This document shows positions 26,001-38,992 of a stretch of DNA of 64,000 nucleotides, in pieces. The stretch lies in NCBI GenBank assembly GCA_022266195.1, contig WHVY01000003.1, positions 6,324,001 through 6,388,000 of the forward strand. Direction: 5' to 3'. How positions within the stretch are numbered: the stretch's first letter is position 1; every line of letters begins with the position of its first letter. The notes under the pieces were generated by a model. It ran no database searches. It saw nothing but the letters and a program-made list of their open reading frames with translations, and was not told the origin of the DNA. Position numbers and translations under genes: made by a program. This stretch comes from Tetranychus cinnabarinus (taxonomy: Eukaryota > Arthropoda > Arachnida > Trombidiformes > Tetranychidae).

Positions 26001-29000
26001 CAAAGTGATAACTTATCATCTTCATTATGTAGTACAATGCCATTCAAGTCATTGAGAAAAGGATCACTTTGATGAAACTGAAGCAGGAGAGAAGATGAAA
26101 ATTTTTGCCATTCCTTGTTTATAATTGTTTCAAATTTTATCAATTTGACATTTCATTAAATGGATTCATTTCTTTTTGCGAGTTGAACACAATTATCAAT
26201 TCAGAATAGTTGAATTTGCCAATTACAAATTACAGGTTTGTATTTTTTGGGCTTCCATCAGCTTCCATAATCAAAGATTTCAACTTGAATTGTAACTTTG
26301 TTCCTCTTTTTCATTTTTCTTGAATTTTTGATAATTTGATGAGCCTAAAAAGTATAAAATAGAATAAAAGAGTTCATCAGAGAAGAAATATGAAGTTTCA
26401 ATTCATTTAGAAAACATTTGAACAATACTTATCTATTGTATGAAGATGGTTAGCAATGAAGTGAAAATCGAAGTAAATTGTAGCAAATGCTCGTCCAATT
26501 ACTATGAACAGTCCAAAATAGTGATTTGAATGGGAAAATGAAGAGAAAATGAGAAAAAAATCTCATTTTAATAACTGCAGCAAGAAATTCATTAAATTGC
26601 CTTTCATTTGTTATTTATTGTTTCCAATTTTTTGCAACTGTGAAACATTCATTAATGAATTGCAATTACTTTTGAAAGGTAAAGATGATGTTGAGCTTTA
26701 AAAAAAGCTTGATTTGTCACAATGATGGGTATAATAATGAGCAGCTCTGAGCTTTAACCAGACTTTTCATTTCACAGCACCTAAAGATCAGAGGTGAATT
26801 CAGAGCCATTATTGTACAAGAAACATTCAGTAACATCAAGTTGGCAAAGAAAAGGATCTTTCCTTTTTCTCCTTTCCTTTCATAGCAATGATGATGAGGG
26901 GAAACAATTGCAATTATAAGCTAATGTATTGGGCCGTAAATTGACTGGGCTTTGTTGAATCATCAATTAATAGGATTTGAAAAGCATTGTTATCTGAAAA
27001 AAATAAATCAAGGTAAAAAAACGATGAGAAACTTTGAATTGAATGTCAATCAAAAAATAGTTAGAGCAACTTACAAGTAAAAAAACAACCAAATGAGCTT
27101 TATGTTGGTTAATTATAACTCTATACCTTAAAGCGATTTTAAATTTCAATCAAATGAGCAATTCTTTTCCATTTTACAACAATGATGATGACGATGATGT
27201 TGATGATTAGAATCATTTGCTTTCAGCATCTTTTAAATAATCCTTTTCCCCTTTGCCTTGTGAAGCAAAAAACAAAATGTGAATCACGCTTCTACATTGA
27301 AGTTCTTGTTTTTTGCATGTATAATGTGTCAACAGCTTAACTGTGAATACTTAATCCAATCAAAGTACTTATTAATTGCTGCTACTTTTCATTGTAACAA
27401 CCTTTTTTAATCAGCCAATTGAAAATAACTTCCATTCATGTTTCATCGTTTTTTTGGCAGACAGCATTTGCTTTTCTCACTAACATATTTCCAATAATCA
27501 CAGTCATTAATTTGCTTTTGATGAAGATTGGAATCACCTTTCCATTGAGCAGAAAAAGACTGGAAACTTGAGTAATCTTTTTCAAGGTAAATCCGTACAA
27601 CCAAAATCACATGCATTTTTGGTCCTTTGAAAGTATAATTTCACTTCAATAGATGAATGTGGGATGAATCACAATCAAAGATTACACCTGTAAAGTATGA
27701 AAAATGAGAATTGGTAAAATTACTAATAGCTCAATCAATTTGACTTTTAACAGGAAAAAATACTTACTTTACAATGAATAGTGATGAACCAAAATCTATA
27801 AACGGCTTATTGGTGGATAATAACACCAAACGTTAGTCCGAGGCAGAGCATAACATTGAACAGATTTTTGCCAACAATTGGAAGCAATATTTTCTTGACT
27901 TAATTTGGCATAAATCAGGCCAACTAAATGAGATGGAGCTGCATTGAAGCTTGACTTATGGTAAGGGTTAAACCTGACCAAGAGTCACGGCCAACTTGTC
28001 CAAGTAAACAACCTTTTAAGATGATGATATATGTTCAATAACTGCACTTGGTACAAACCAATTTGAATCACAGACAAACCTGCCATACACAATTACCAAA
28101 TTAACCATATCCAACTGATAGTTAACCAGAATCTGTGATAAGAAAAATTAAGAAAAAAGCTGTTGGAATTAAACCAAGAAGCCAAGAAAAGTCAGGGACA
28201 ACACACACACACTTTAATTTTAACACTTACTTGTGACCGAAATAAGACGCAGTTTCAAATTAAAACTGTAGGCCTGAACGGTCAAAGGGCCAAAAAAGAC
28301 CATCCAAATAGATAATAAACACAAGGCTAAGAAATCAAATTACATAACTTGAATTTAAATGAAATTAAAAAAAGCAGACGAGTTAAAAATTCAAATCAAT
28401 AGATAACGGAAAAGACAATAAGGGGTTGTCTATTAATTATGATCGCCAATTTTTCCCTCAAAGCTTCACTTTTTCATCAACAAGAGTTCAACTAAATCAA
28501 CTGATTCTCAACAAATATGCTTTTCAATGGTAACATCTCTATTAAGACTATTTAATGGCAGATTAGTTTGGTTATAACAATGATAGAGAATGAAAAAAAG
28601 GTAAAAGTAGAGGCTGAAAATATGTCAATCCAGAGTAATAGTGAAATGAAGACACAAAGCATTGAAATAATAAAGAAATAAGATGAACTATGAATGGTTA
28701 TAATAGCGAAAATAAGATGATAATAGTCATTGTTGGGTGCAATTTATCCAACAGGATTAATCGCACTTTTATCCAAGCACTTGATCAACTTTTCTCACCT
28801 CTAAACCCTTCATTCAAACAGGTAATCCGCTTTAAGAAATTTAATAAACGAAAAAAAAGGCTAAATAGAGATGAGCCGATACTTGAGTACTTTGAATGGT
28901 TAGTTTGAATGGACATGAGTGAAGTTCGTTGGACTGGTAAGGTCAAAGTTGGACGCAAAGAAGGGTCACAAAGAGGAAGCGAAATGAAGGTAAACAAATG

Positions 29001-29570
29001 TTCAACTTTGAGATGACATTTAAGGCTCAATCAACTTTGATGAAGTGTCGAGTAAAGTAAATGTTTTAGCCAAATGAAAGTTATTTTTAAATTGACAAAC
29101 ATTGAAATTAGTTGATTAGCGGTTGGAAATGTTTAAACAATCTCGCTCAATGTTAACAAATGAATGCAACTCTTTGAAAACCAAAACTCTCATTAGCTAG
29201 GAATCTTGAATCATCCTTTAAACATGATGATAATTACCGTAACTTTAAAACAAAAATTCCAAAATCAATTAGGAAAAAATGCTTTTATCCTCCTCTCATT
29301 ATAATAGGCCAAAGATGAAACTCTTGTCAGCAAAATAACCCGATGATGAACAGGATTGTTGACTCGATAACTTAATTTCTTGTCTCAATAATGCAAAACT
29401 AGATTTTCGGGTTCTTCAACCCTTTATATTCCCAATCATCGTTATAACCAGATGGACTGAGAAGATTGTTCTGAAACAATATTGAAGTCAAACAATCTTA
29501 AATAATGATTTCTTTGACTTTTGCAAAACAGATTATGAAGTGAATCCAAACACTTTCAATCAATTCAAAG
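23004..29570. other. Gene desert before the receptor array
   Basis: No gene was recognised. Bases 23004-23085 adjoin the 18S fragment and include a weak resemblance to 28S rRNA (minus-strand GGCGAAAGAC). Microsatellites include (GAT)n at 25583-25603 and 27181-27208 and (AC)n at about 28202-28213. The remaining open frames are short and low in complexity. Confidence 0.5.
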
Positions 29571-29842
29571 AAATGGCGAAAGAAATAAATTTATTAGTTT
29601 GAATTATTCAGAGTTTCAGTTTAGTTTTAGAGTTGATGGTTTATTAATCATAATTTAACTTTGCTAAAAGTATTGATTGTAATGGCAGATTCATATTTAA
29701 TAAACTTTCTCATTACGGTCTTGTGCATCATAAAGTTGGATTCAGTTTGTTGATCGCTACGACTTCAACGAGTTTTCAATTGATGCACTATTTTGAAATA
29801 TCTATTTCGATTCCATCCAAACACAGTTGATAAATGTTACTT

Positions 29843-29860
29843 TTGAAAGTGTTTATTTGA
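29843..29860 (+). promoter_or_regulatory. Conserved upstream motif of the receptor array (copy 1)
   Basis: AAGTGTTTATTTG starts at 29847, 70 nt before the ATG. Related words lie at the corresponding place before the other copies: 31632, 33429, 35167, 37121, 39643 and 41575, at 74, 39, 66, 74, 67 and 66 nt. Copies 1, 3, 6 and 7 also share a preceding block containing ACACAGTTG and AATG-TACTTTT. It is probably promoter or 5' UTR sequence carried along by duplication. Confidence 0.5.
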
Positions 29861-29916
29861 TTGCGCTTGTAATTAGCTAAATAAATTAGTGCAATTCTGT
29901 TCATATTACATGTTAG

Positions 29917-31111
29917 ATGATGATTTTAATCAAAGTATTACAGCACTGGGTACGAAGTGATGAAGTAAATTTTCCTGAAATAACTATCAATTCAATTGCC
30001 TCGAAGCTAATATTGAAAGTTTCTTCAACAAGTGGAATTGTGGGAAAGTGTTTATTCGCATTTGCCATGAGCTTGCTTAACTTGAGATATCTAATGAAAT
30101 TACCTAACATTTCGTTCGACAAAGTTTTTACAGCTGACCTTAACACTATTTTGGACTTTTTGTGGGGAATCTTCTATTTTAGTCTAGTTTATTTCAAATA
30201 TAACCACGATTTTGTGAAAGAAATTGAAGATCTTTGGAATGAATTACAAATTGGATTTGATTATGAAGCCAGAAAATACTTTTGGACTCGTAAAGTCATC
30301 TATTATTCAGTTACAGTCGGTACTATTTGTCTTTTTATTCACGATATTAGCTATTTTTACCATAATTGGCCTTATTCAGACCCAAAAAGACTCCAAAATC
30401 AATTTGACTACTGGACTTCGGTTATGAGATTGCCGATACTTTATCCTTACATTGTATGCAACAATTGCATTTTATATGATTTATCAATTACAGCTGAAAC
30501 AGCAATTGAATACATCGAAACTCAATCCAAGCGACTTTACAAGGAATCATTAAAAGATGCAAAAGCATTGAATTTTCAGGTTATTCATGATCTAAGACTA
30601 AAGTATCTTCAAACACATCGTTTGGTCAATAAAATGAACCAATTTGTAAGTCCGTATCTACTCGCATACTTGATTATCTGCATAAATTATTTCATTTATC
30701 TGGTCTATTCAATTTTTTTCGTCCAACAAAGTGGACTATCACGCATGTATCAGATTTTCAATTTCGTTGGATATTCCACATTTACAATATTTATCACTCA
30801 TTTATCTTCCAAAGTTCACGTAAAATCACAACAATTGTTATCGACTGTGTATAAATTATCACTCAAAACAAACTATTTAAAGGCTCTCAATGAAGTGAGT
30901 GTTAAGTCGATTTGATACTGCAACATATTCAATTTTCTTGCTTTTAATCAACTCGAATTTTGTGTTTTTCTTTCAGATTACATTATTCATCAATTGCAAT
31001 GAGTTGGGATTCTCACTCGGAGGCATTTGTACATTAACCTCTTCTGCAATAACTACACTTTTTAGCATCTTAACTACGCTTATTATCGCTATCCCATCCT
31101 TTATAAAATAA
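29917..31111 (+). CDS. Gustatory-receptor-like 7TM protein, copy 1
   Basis: Exon 1 is 29917-30894 (326 codons) and exon 2 is 30977-31111 (44 codons plus TAA), separated by an 82-nt phase-0 intron (GTGAGT...TTTCAG). The protein is 370 aa. Hydrophobic segments lie at about 44-61, 76-95, 127-147, 172-192, 246-268, 280-300 and, in exon 2, 338-366. Between segments 4 and 5 is the array-wide hydrophilic region with ETQSKRLYKESLKD and HDLRLKYLQTHRLVNKM. Length, seven segments and a phase-0 intron just before the last segment match the insect/mite gustatory receptor family (7tm_7), although the insect TYxxxxxQF signature is not evident. It probably acts in the plasma membrane of chemosensory cells; the ligand is unknown. 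The ATG is preceded by TTAG. AATAAA is at 31201. Confidence 0.75.
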
Positions 31112-31705
31112 CATCATTAATTAAATTCATAACTAAATGTACAATTCTATCGGAATTTAGAACGAAAAACTAGCAACATTCCAAGTTCAGACCTACATTA
31201 AATAAAGTTTTTCTCTCTCAGACAATGACATGTTCTCGTTACCCCGAAACATTGTAATACAAATGGCTACAAAAATGTTTTAAAGTAAATTAAATTGAAG
31301 TTAACGCTATTTTACTTTGTTAATCGGCAGGTTACATACAAGTGGGTAAAAGAAACTAATTTAGCTTGAATTATTCAGAAATTGAAGTCTGATTTTAGAG
31401 TTTATGGTTTATTTGTCATATTTAATTATTCATAGATTTATTCATTAACTTTACCATTATGATTCTGTGAAAAGTTGGATTCAGTTTATTGATTGCTTTG
31501 ACTGAAATCTCTCAGTCGTAAAACTGCAATCAGCTATCAATTAATGCGCCTGTTGTATGAATACTTGCATCAATAAATATAAATTATTATTCAATTCCAT
31601 TCAAATACAATAAAAAGAAAAGTACAACTGAAAGTGTTTATTTGTATTAATCAAACTTATATTGAACTGAGCAAGTTTATAAAATTTGTTCATATTACAT
31701 GTTAG

Positions 31706-32912
31706 ATGATGATTTTACTCAAAGTGCTAAAGTACTGGATTCGAAGCGATGAGTCAACAAATTTTCCCGAAATAACTATCGATTCAATTTCATCGAAGTT
31801 AATGTTGAATATTTCTTCAACAAGTGGAATCGGGGGAAAGTGTTTATTCCTATTCATCACGAGTTTACTAAACTCTAGATTTTTAATAAAATTACGTGGC
31901 ATTTCGTTCGACACAGTTTTTGCAGCTAATTTTTACTTTATTTTGTACTTTTTGGGTCAAGTCTGCATTTTTAGCATATTTTATCTGAAATATAACCACA
32001 CTTTTGTGCAAAAAGTTCAAGATCTTTGGTATGACTTGCAAATTGAATGCGATTATGAAACGAGAAAATACTTCTGGACTCATAAAGTTATCTATTATTC
32101 AGTTACACTCAGTACTACAATGTGCCTTTTCATAGGCGATATTGGCTTCATGTACCATACTTGGCCTGATCCAGACTCAAAAAGATCTCAATATACAATT
32201 GATTACTGGGCTTTGGCTATAAGAGCCCCAATTGTTTTTCCTTATTTTATATGCCGCAGTTGCGTTTCGTACGATTTATCAATTACAGCTCAATCGGCAA
32301 TTCAATACATTGAAACCCAATCTAAGCGAATTTACAAGGAATCATTAAAAGATAAAAAATCATTGGATATTAAGGTTATTCGCGATCTAAGACTAAAGTA
32401 CCTTCAAACACATCGTTTGGTCAATAAAATGAATGAATTCATGAGTCTGTATCTACTCATATTCTTGATTGTTTGCACAAGTTATTTCATTTATCTGGTC
32501 TATTTAATTCTATTTACACAACAAAGTCGATTATTACGAATGTATCGGTTTATCAGTTTCGTTGGAGTGTTTCCATACACAATCATTATCATTCATTCAA
32601 CTTCACAAGTTTACCTATAGTCACAAACATTGTTAATGAATGTGTATAAATTATCCCTCAAAACAGACCATTTAAAAGTTCTAAATGAGGTAACAGTTAA
32701 GTTTATTTAACTCTGCATCGTATTGAATTTACTTGTCGTTTCTTGTTTTTAATTAGAGTTTTCTGTTTCCCTTTCAGATTACATTATTCGTCAATTGCAA
32801 TGAAATCGGATTCTCGCTCGGAGGCATTTGTATGATAACCTCTTCTGCCATAACCACAACTTTCAGCACCTTAGCTACGCTCATCATCGCTATCCCATCC
32901 TTTATAAAATAA
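31706..32912 (+). pseudogene. Gustatory-receptor-like 7TM protein, copy 2, with one in-frame TAG
   Basis: Exon 1 runs 31706-32689 (328 codons). Codon 305 (32618-32620) is TAG where the other copies have a Lys or Gln codon followed by Ser-Gln. The frame is otherwise open to the donor. Exon 2 is 32778-32912 (44 codons plus TAA) and is intact. The intron is 88 nt, and its donor reads GTAACA, weaker than the GTAAGT-like donors of the other copies. Without readthrough the product would end after about six membrane segments and lose segment 7. AATAAA lies at 32961. The single lesion suggests recent loss or a tolerated stop. Role as for copy 1 if readthrough occurs. Confidence 0.75.
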
Positions 32913-33078
32913 CATCATAAATTCAGTTTTTAACTAAACCAAGAGTAACTCATTTCCATCAATAAACTTTCATTTGTTTTCTTGCATTTATCAGTTAACG
33001 ATTCTGAAAAGTCTAAAAAGTCGATTCAATTTTTGCAATACACAAAGTTCGATATAAAATGAAAGAATACTCTATAGT

Positions 33079-33130
33079 CACAACGTTATCGATTGCTTTA
33101 TTAAAGGCTTTTGTAAATATGAAATGGTGA
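33079..33130. repeat. Conserved intergenic block with ATCGAT (after copy 2)
   Basis: The core ACGTTATCGATTGCTT followed by TTTGTAAATAT recurs at 34828-34878, 36823-36872 and 42981-43030, that is, 137-390 nt after the stops of copies 2, 3, 4 and 7. It is absent after copies 1, 5 and 6. It is probably part of the duplicated unit lying upstream of the next promoter; a regulatory role is possible. Confidence 0.6.
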
Positions 33131-33467
33131 AAGAAACAAATTCGATTTAAATTATTCAAAAACTGCAATTAAATATCAGAGTTAATAGTTTATTAATCAT
33201 AATTTCCCTTGGTTTAAAGTATTGATTAAATTAATCATTATTTTTTTTTGTCTATCAAACTTGAAGTCTTTCGAAGTCTCAAAGTCGAAAAGATTTGCAA
33301 TAAATCGTTTGTTGCCTAATTGTTGTACTTTCAGTACTTTCAGTATATCAGTGTCGCATTGCTGATGGGTCATTTTGAAATATCTATTTCGATTCCATTC
33401 AAACACAGTTGTTAAATGGTACTTTCGGAAGTGTTCTTCTTTTGTGCGGTTCATACTACATGTTGAA

Positions 33468-34654
33468 ATGTTGGTCTTAATCAAAGCACTATATCACTTG
33501 ATTCGCAACGATGAGGCAGCAAATTTTCCAGAAATAACTATCAATTCAAATTTATCGCAACTAATGACCAATGTTTCTTCAACAATTCCATTTTTGAATA
33601 AGTGTTTATTTGCATTAATTATGAGTCTACTCAGCTTTGAATATTTGAAAAGGATACACAGCATTTCGTTGGAAGAAGTTTTTGCAGCAAATGTCTTTGA
33701 AATTTTGTACTTTTTGTGTGAAGTCTTTCATTTTAGTTTATTTTATTTTAAATATAATCACGCTTTCACGGTAGAAATCGAAGATCTTTGGAATGAATTA
33801 CAAATCGAATTTGATTACGAGACAAGAAAATACTTCTGGTTACAGAAAGTTATTTATTATGCAATTTCGCACGGTAGTGAAATTTGCCTTTTGATTGGCG
33901 ATATTATCCTTATTTCAGATCCAGAAAGAATCCTAAGTGAAATTGATTATTGGACCTACATTATAAGAGTTCCTATTGTTTACCCTTACTTTATATGTTG
34001 CGATTGTGTCGCATTCGATTTACCAATAACAGCTCAAGTAGTAGTTCAATACATCGAAACCCAAACTAAGAGACTCCAGAAGCAATCATTAAAAGATGAA
34101 AAAGTATTGAATTTTTATGTTATTCGCGATCTCAGACTAAAGTATCTTCAAACACGTCGCCTTGTCAATAAAATGGATGAATTTATGAGTCAGTTTCTTC
34201 TTGTATCCTTGATGAATTGCATAAATCATTTCATTTATCTCGTCTATTTAATGTTATCTGCACAGCAAAGTCCATTATATCGAATGTATTGCGTTTTTTG
34301 CTTCGCAGGATCGTTTCCATTTACATTTCTTATGCTTCATTCAACGTCAAAAGTTCACATAAAATCGCAACAACTATTTACGAATGTTTATAAATTGTCC
34401 CTCAAAACAGACTATGTTAAAGCTCTCAATGAGGTAAGTTTTCAGTTGTTTCAATGTTCATATTCATCATATTCAATTTCCTTGTTTCTACTAAATTCGA
34501 GTTTTCGTTTTTCTTTAAGGTTACATTATTTCTCAATTGTGATATCATTGGGTTCTCACTTGGAGGCATTTCTATGATAACCTCTTCTGCAATAAGCACA
34601 ACTTTCAGCATCTTAGCTACGCTTATTATCGCTATCCCATCCTTTATGAAATAG
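33468..34654 (+). CDS. Gustatory-receptor-like 7TM protein, copy 3
   Basis: Exon 1 is 33468-34433 (322 codons). An ATG 31 codons upstream in frame (33375) is available, but 33468 gives the N-terminus MLVLIKALYHLIRND that aligns with all other copies. The 86-nt intron starts GTAAGT and ends TTTAAG, an AAG acceptor instead of the CAG or TAG used by the others. Exon 2 is 34520-34654 (44 codons plus TAG). The protein is 366 aa with the same seven hydrophobic segments. The loop after segment 3 is about seven residues shorter, lacking the Tyr-His-Asn-Trp-Pro stretch. This is the most diverged of the array in exon 1. No AATAAA was seen close after the stop. Confidence 0.72.
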
Positions 34655-34827
34655 CATCATAAATACAGTTTTCAACTAAATGTTCATGATTCATGTACAT
34701 TTATTATTTCTGAAACGAACAGATTATATCCACAGGAACTTCAAAAATTGATATCAAAGTTAACCCTTTGCAGAGCTTTTCATCTTAATACAAAAGCTCG
34801 ATATAAACTCAAGGTAACTCTCAAAGT

Positions 34828-34878
34828 CACAACGTTATCGATTGCTTTATTGAAGACTTTTGTAAATATCAAATGGTA
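34828..34878. repeat. Conserved intergenic block with ATCGAT (after copy 3)
   Basis: Same block as at 33079, here followed by TATCAAATGGTAAACGAAA, which is shared almost exactly with the copy at 36823. Confidence 0.6.
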
Positions 34879-35232
34879 AACGAAAAAAATTTAAATTATT
34901 CAGAATCTGCAGTTTAGTTTCAGAGTTGATGCTTTATTAAACATGATTAAACTTTGCTAGAAGTATTGATTGAAATGACAAAGATTCGTATTTAACCAAC
35001 TTTACCATTATGATTTTGTGCATCATAAAGTTGGATTCAGTTTTTTGATCACTTTAACTGCAATCGGTCTTCAATTAATGCGCCTGTACTTACATCAATA
35101 AATATCAATGATGGAATAATGAAAAGCTAATAAACACTTTTTCCAACTCTATCAACTATCTACCCAAAGTGTTCATTTGAATCAATCACGTTTGCATTGA
35201 TCTTAACAAATTTGTTCACATTACATGCCTAA

Positions 35233-36433
35233 ATGATGATTTTAATCAAAGTATTACAGTATTGGATTCGAGAGAATGAACAAACAAATTTCCCCGAAAT
35301 AACAATCAATTCAATTTCATCGAAGCTAATGTTGTATGTTTCTTCGACAAGTGGAGTTGTAGGAAAATGTTTTTACGCGTTCACCATGAGTTTAGTCAGC
35401 TTCAGTTACTTGATAAGAATGTGTTACATTTCATTGGACGAAGCTTCCACAGTCAATGTCAACACTATTATGTTTATTTTATGCGAATTCGGCATTTTTA
35501 GTTTATTTTATCTTAAGTATAACCACACTTTCGTGGAAAAGGTTGAGGATCTTTGGTATGAACTACAGATCGAGTTTGATGATGAAACCAGAAAATATTT
35601 TTGGACTCGTAAAGTTTCCTATTATTCATTGCAAATTGTTTTTTACATTATCCTTTTAATTCACGATGGTGGCTTGTATTACCATAATTGGCCTCATTCG
35701 GACTCAAATAGACCTCAACATGTAGTTTACTACTGGACTATGATGATGAGAACGGCAATTGTTTATCCTTACTATATATTCCATGTTTTCGTTATATTCG
35801 ATCTATCAATTTTAGCTCAAGCGGCAATCCATTATATGGAAACTCGATCCAAGCGACTTTACAGGAAATCATTAAGAGATGAAAAAGAGTTGAATTTTGG
35901 CGTAATTCATGACCTCAGACTGAAGTATCTGCAAGCACATCGGTTGGTCAATAAAATAAACACACTCGTGAGCCCGGTCTTATTGCCATATGTATTGCTT
36001 AGCCTGAATCGTTTCATTCACATGGTCTATTTTTATCTGTTTGTCCATCAAAGTCAATTGTTCAGAATACATAGCATTTTGGGTATCATTGCAATCTTCA
36101 TATTTTCAATCTCTGGCATTCATTCAGCTGCTCAAGTTTACATGAAATCACAGCAATTGTTATTGACTGTGTATAAACTATCCCTTAAAACAGACTATCT
36201 AAAGGTTCTCAACGAGGTGAGTCCAAAGTTAATTGCATACTAAATCATAAATAGTTTGCTCGTCTCCACTGAATTCGAGTTTTCTGTTTCTCTTTCAGAT
36301 TACATTATTTATCAATTGCAATGAAATAGGATTCTCACTTGGCGGCATTTGTACGATAACTTATTCTACTATTACCACGACTTTTAGCATCTTAGCAACA
36401 CTTATCATCTCTATGCCATCTTTTGCAAATTAA
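35233..36433 (+). CDS. Gustatory-receptor-like 7TM protein, copy 4
   Basis: Exon 1 is 35233-36216 (328 codons). The 82-nt intron is GTGAGT...TTTCAG. Exon 2 is 36299-36433 (44 codons plus TAA). The protein is 372 aa, with N-terminus MMILIKVLQYWIR and the shared loop in the form SKRLYRKSLRDEKELNF and HDLRLKYLQAHRLVNK. Membrane-segment pattern is as in copy 1. Exon 2 differs from the rest at a few sites (TYSTIT, IISMPSFAN). AATAAA is at about 36544. Start choice follows alignment with the other copies. Confidence 0.74.
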
Positions 36434-36822
36434 AATCATTATAAATCAAATTCATAACTAAAGAGAGAATCAATTGCAATCAAAGCTTTCGTTCGATGAT
36501 AAATGAAAAGATGACAAGCTAACAAGAAGTTCGGAATTAACTCAATAAAATGACTTTTCATTCAGATAACATGATAAAATTCATTAGCGTCTTCTCAAAC
36601 AGGGTTTGACTTACTTGCTTGATCAATTAATCGAAAAAATTATCGAGTGATAAAATTTTCAGTTGATTCAAATAAACAGTAACTCATTACAATCCATAAA
36701 CTCTGATATTTATTTTCTTGCGTTTGTAAGTTACGCTTCACAAAATTTCAACTCTCTGCTTTAATTTGATTCAGTTTTAGCAATACACAAGGTTCGATAA
36801 AATGATAGAATGCTCTGTTGTT

Positions 36823-36872
36823 CACGACGTTATCGATTGCTTTATTGAAGACTTTTGTAAATATCAAATGGT
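36823..36872. repeat. Conserved intergenic block with ATCGAT (after copy 4)
   Basis: Same block, with CGACGTTATCGATTGC at its start. It lies 370 nt before the ATG of copy 5. Confidence 0.6.
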
Positions 36873-37194
36873 AAACGAAAAAAAAATTAAATTATTTAGA
36901 AACTTAAGTTAATTTTAGAGTTGATGGTGTATTAAACATGATTGAACTTTGCTAAAAGTATTGATTGAAATAGTAAAGAATCATATTTAATTAACGATTT
37001 TGTGCGTCATAAAGTTTTGGTTCAGTTTGTTGATCACTGTGACTTCAATCTCGAAGTCGTGAAACTGCAATCAGTTTTGCATTTAATGCACACAGATACA
37101 TCTGCTCACTGAACTTCTACAAGTGTTTATTTTCGCTAATCTTACTTGTATTTAGGTGAACAAATCTGTGCAATTTGTTCACATTAAAGTTGAA

Positions 37195-38365
37195 ATGATT
37201 TTAATCAAAGTATTACAGTATTGGATTCGAGGCGATGAACAAACAAATTTCCCCGAAATAACAATCAATTCAATTTCATCGAAGCTAATGCTGTATGTTT
37301 CTTCGACAAGTGGAATTGTGGGAAAGTGTTTATTCGCATTCACCATGATTTTACTAAATTTGAAGAATACATTAAGTTTATGCGGCATTTCTTTGGAAAC
37401 AGTTTTTACCGCTAATGTGCACACTATTTTGTACTTTTTGGGACGAGTTTCTATTTTTAGTTTATTTTATCAGAAATATAACCACACTTTTGTGAAAAAG
37501 GTTGAAGAACTTCGGACTGACTTAGAAATTGAATGTGATTATGAAACCAGAAAATACTTTTGGACTCGAAAATTCATCTATTATTCATTTAATGTCGCTA
37601 GTAAAATTTGCCTTCTTATCAACACTATGGGCAATGCATACCATAAATGGCCTTATTCAGACTCGGAAAGACGAGATGAAGTTGATTACTGGATTATGGT
37701 TATAAGGGTCATAATCATTTATCCTTTCTTTATATGCCAAGATTGCATTTTATACGATTTATCAATTACAGCTCAGGCAGCAATTGAATACTTCGAAACT
37801 CAATCCAAGCGAATTTACAAGGAATCATTAAAAGATGAAAAAGCATTGAATTTTAAGGTTATTCATGATCTAAGACTAAAGTATATTGAAACACATCGGT
37901 TGGTCAATAAAATTAATGAATTTATGAGCCCGTGTCTACTTGTATCCTTGATTATCTACGTAAATCATTTCGTTAATGCCGTCTATCAAACTCTATTTGT
38001 CCAACAAAGTTTATTCGCACGAATGTTTCGGCTTTCTAGTAGCGTTGGTGCGTTCACATTCACAATCACTTTCGTCCACTTAGCCGCTCAAGTTTACCTG
38101 CAATCACAACAGTTGTTGATGACTGTGTATAGATTATCACTCAAGACAGACCATTTAAAAGTTCTCAACGAGGTAAGTGTTTAGTTGTTGATGTATATAA
38201 TTTACTTTCCTTTACTACATTTTCTTTTAGATTACATTATTCGTCAATTGCAATGAAATCGGATTCTCACTCGGAGGCATCTGCATGATAACCTCTTCAA
38301 CCATTTGCACAACTTTCAGCATCTTAGCTACTCTCATAATCGCTATTCCATCTTTTGTAAATTAA
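37195..38365 (+). CDS. Gustatory-receptor-like 7TM protein, copy 5
   Basis: Exon 1 is 37195-38172 (326 codons). The frame is open 13 codons further up to another ATG at 37156, but MILIKVLQYWIRGDEQ at 37195 aligns with the family. The intron is only 58 nt (GTAAGT...TTTTAG). Exon 2 is 38231-38365 (44 codons plus TAA). The protein is 370 aa with seven hydrophobic segments; the loop carries ETQSKRIYKESLKDEKALNF. The 3' flank is interrupted by a 556-bp inverted-repeat element at 38437-38990, and the next AATAAA is beyond it at about 39059, so the mature mRNA could include the element. Confidence 0.75.
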
Positions 38366-38434
38366 AATATAAATCTAATAACTAAAGAGACAATTCTATT
38401 CTTATTGATGGAAAATTTCTGCTACTGGACGAAA

Positions 38435-38992
38435 TACAGGGCATTTCAGCTAATTTTACCGTTTTAAATTGGCTATATCTTTGCTCCTGAGGGAACTTGA
38501 GGTGTGATATTTTGTTTAAGGAAATTTGGGCGATACTCAATTGTCATATTTCAAGGTCAAAGTGATTCAAGGTCATTGCTTTATTTGACCTCTGACTGAT
38601 ATTTGGAGGTCATTTTCTGAGAGCCCGAGAATTTTTATATTGTTTGATGCTTGCAACGAAGTGGTATCTCGTACCGTTGAAAAGATGCATGCAATTTTTC
38701 TCAAAACCAAGTGATCAACACATCAATGCGTAAACACTCATATCATTTGATCAGAATAAGTTATGAACATGTCACTAGCATCAATCAATATAAAATTCTC
38801 GCGCTCTCAGAAAATGACCTCCAAATATCAGTAAGAGGTCAAATAACGCAATGACCTTGAATCACCTTGACCTTGAAATATGACAATTGAGTATCGCCCA
38901 AATTTCCATAAACAAAATATCACACCTCAAGTTCACTCAGAAGCAAAGATATAGCCAATTTACAACGGTAAAATTAGCTGAAATGCCCTGTA
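38435..38992. mobile_element. MITE-like inverted-repeat element in the 3' flank of copy 5
   Basis: Bases 38435-38650 and 38779-38992 are near-identical reverse complements (only scattered mismatches over about 215 bases), joined by a 128-base spacer. The ends read TA-CAGGGCATTTCAGCT and its complement, so a TA target-site duplication is possible; no 8-bp duplication is visible. No coding capacity. TA duplication and length suggest a non-autonomous element of Tc1/mariner or pogo type, but CAGGG ends also occur in hAT elements. Inside both arms are repeated AAGGTCA words, also found in the 57.3 kb element. High arm identity suggests a recent insertion. Confidence 0.85.
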
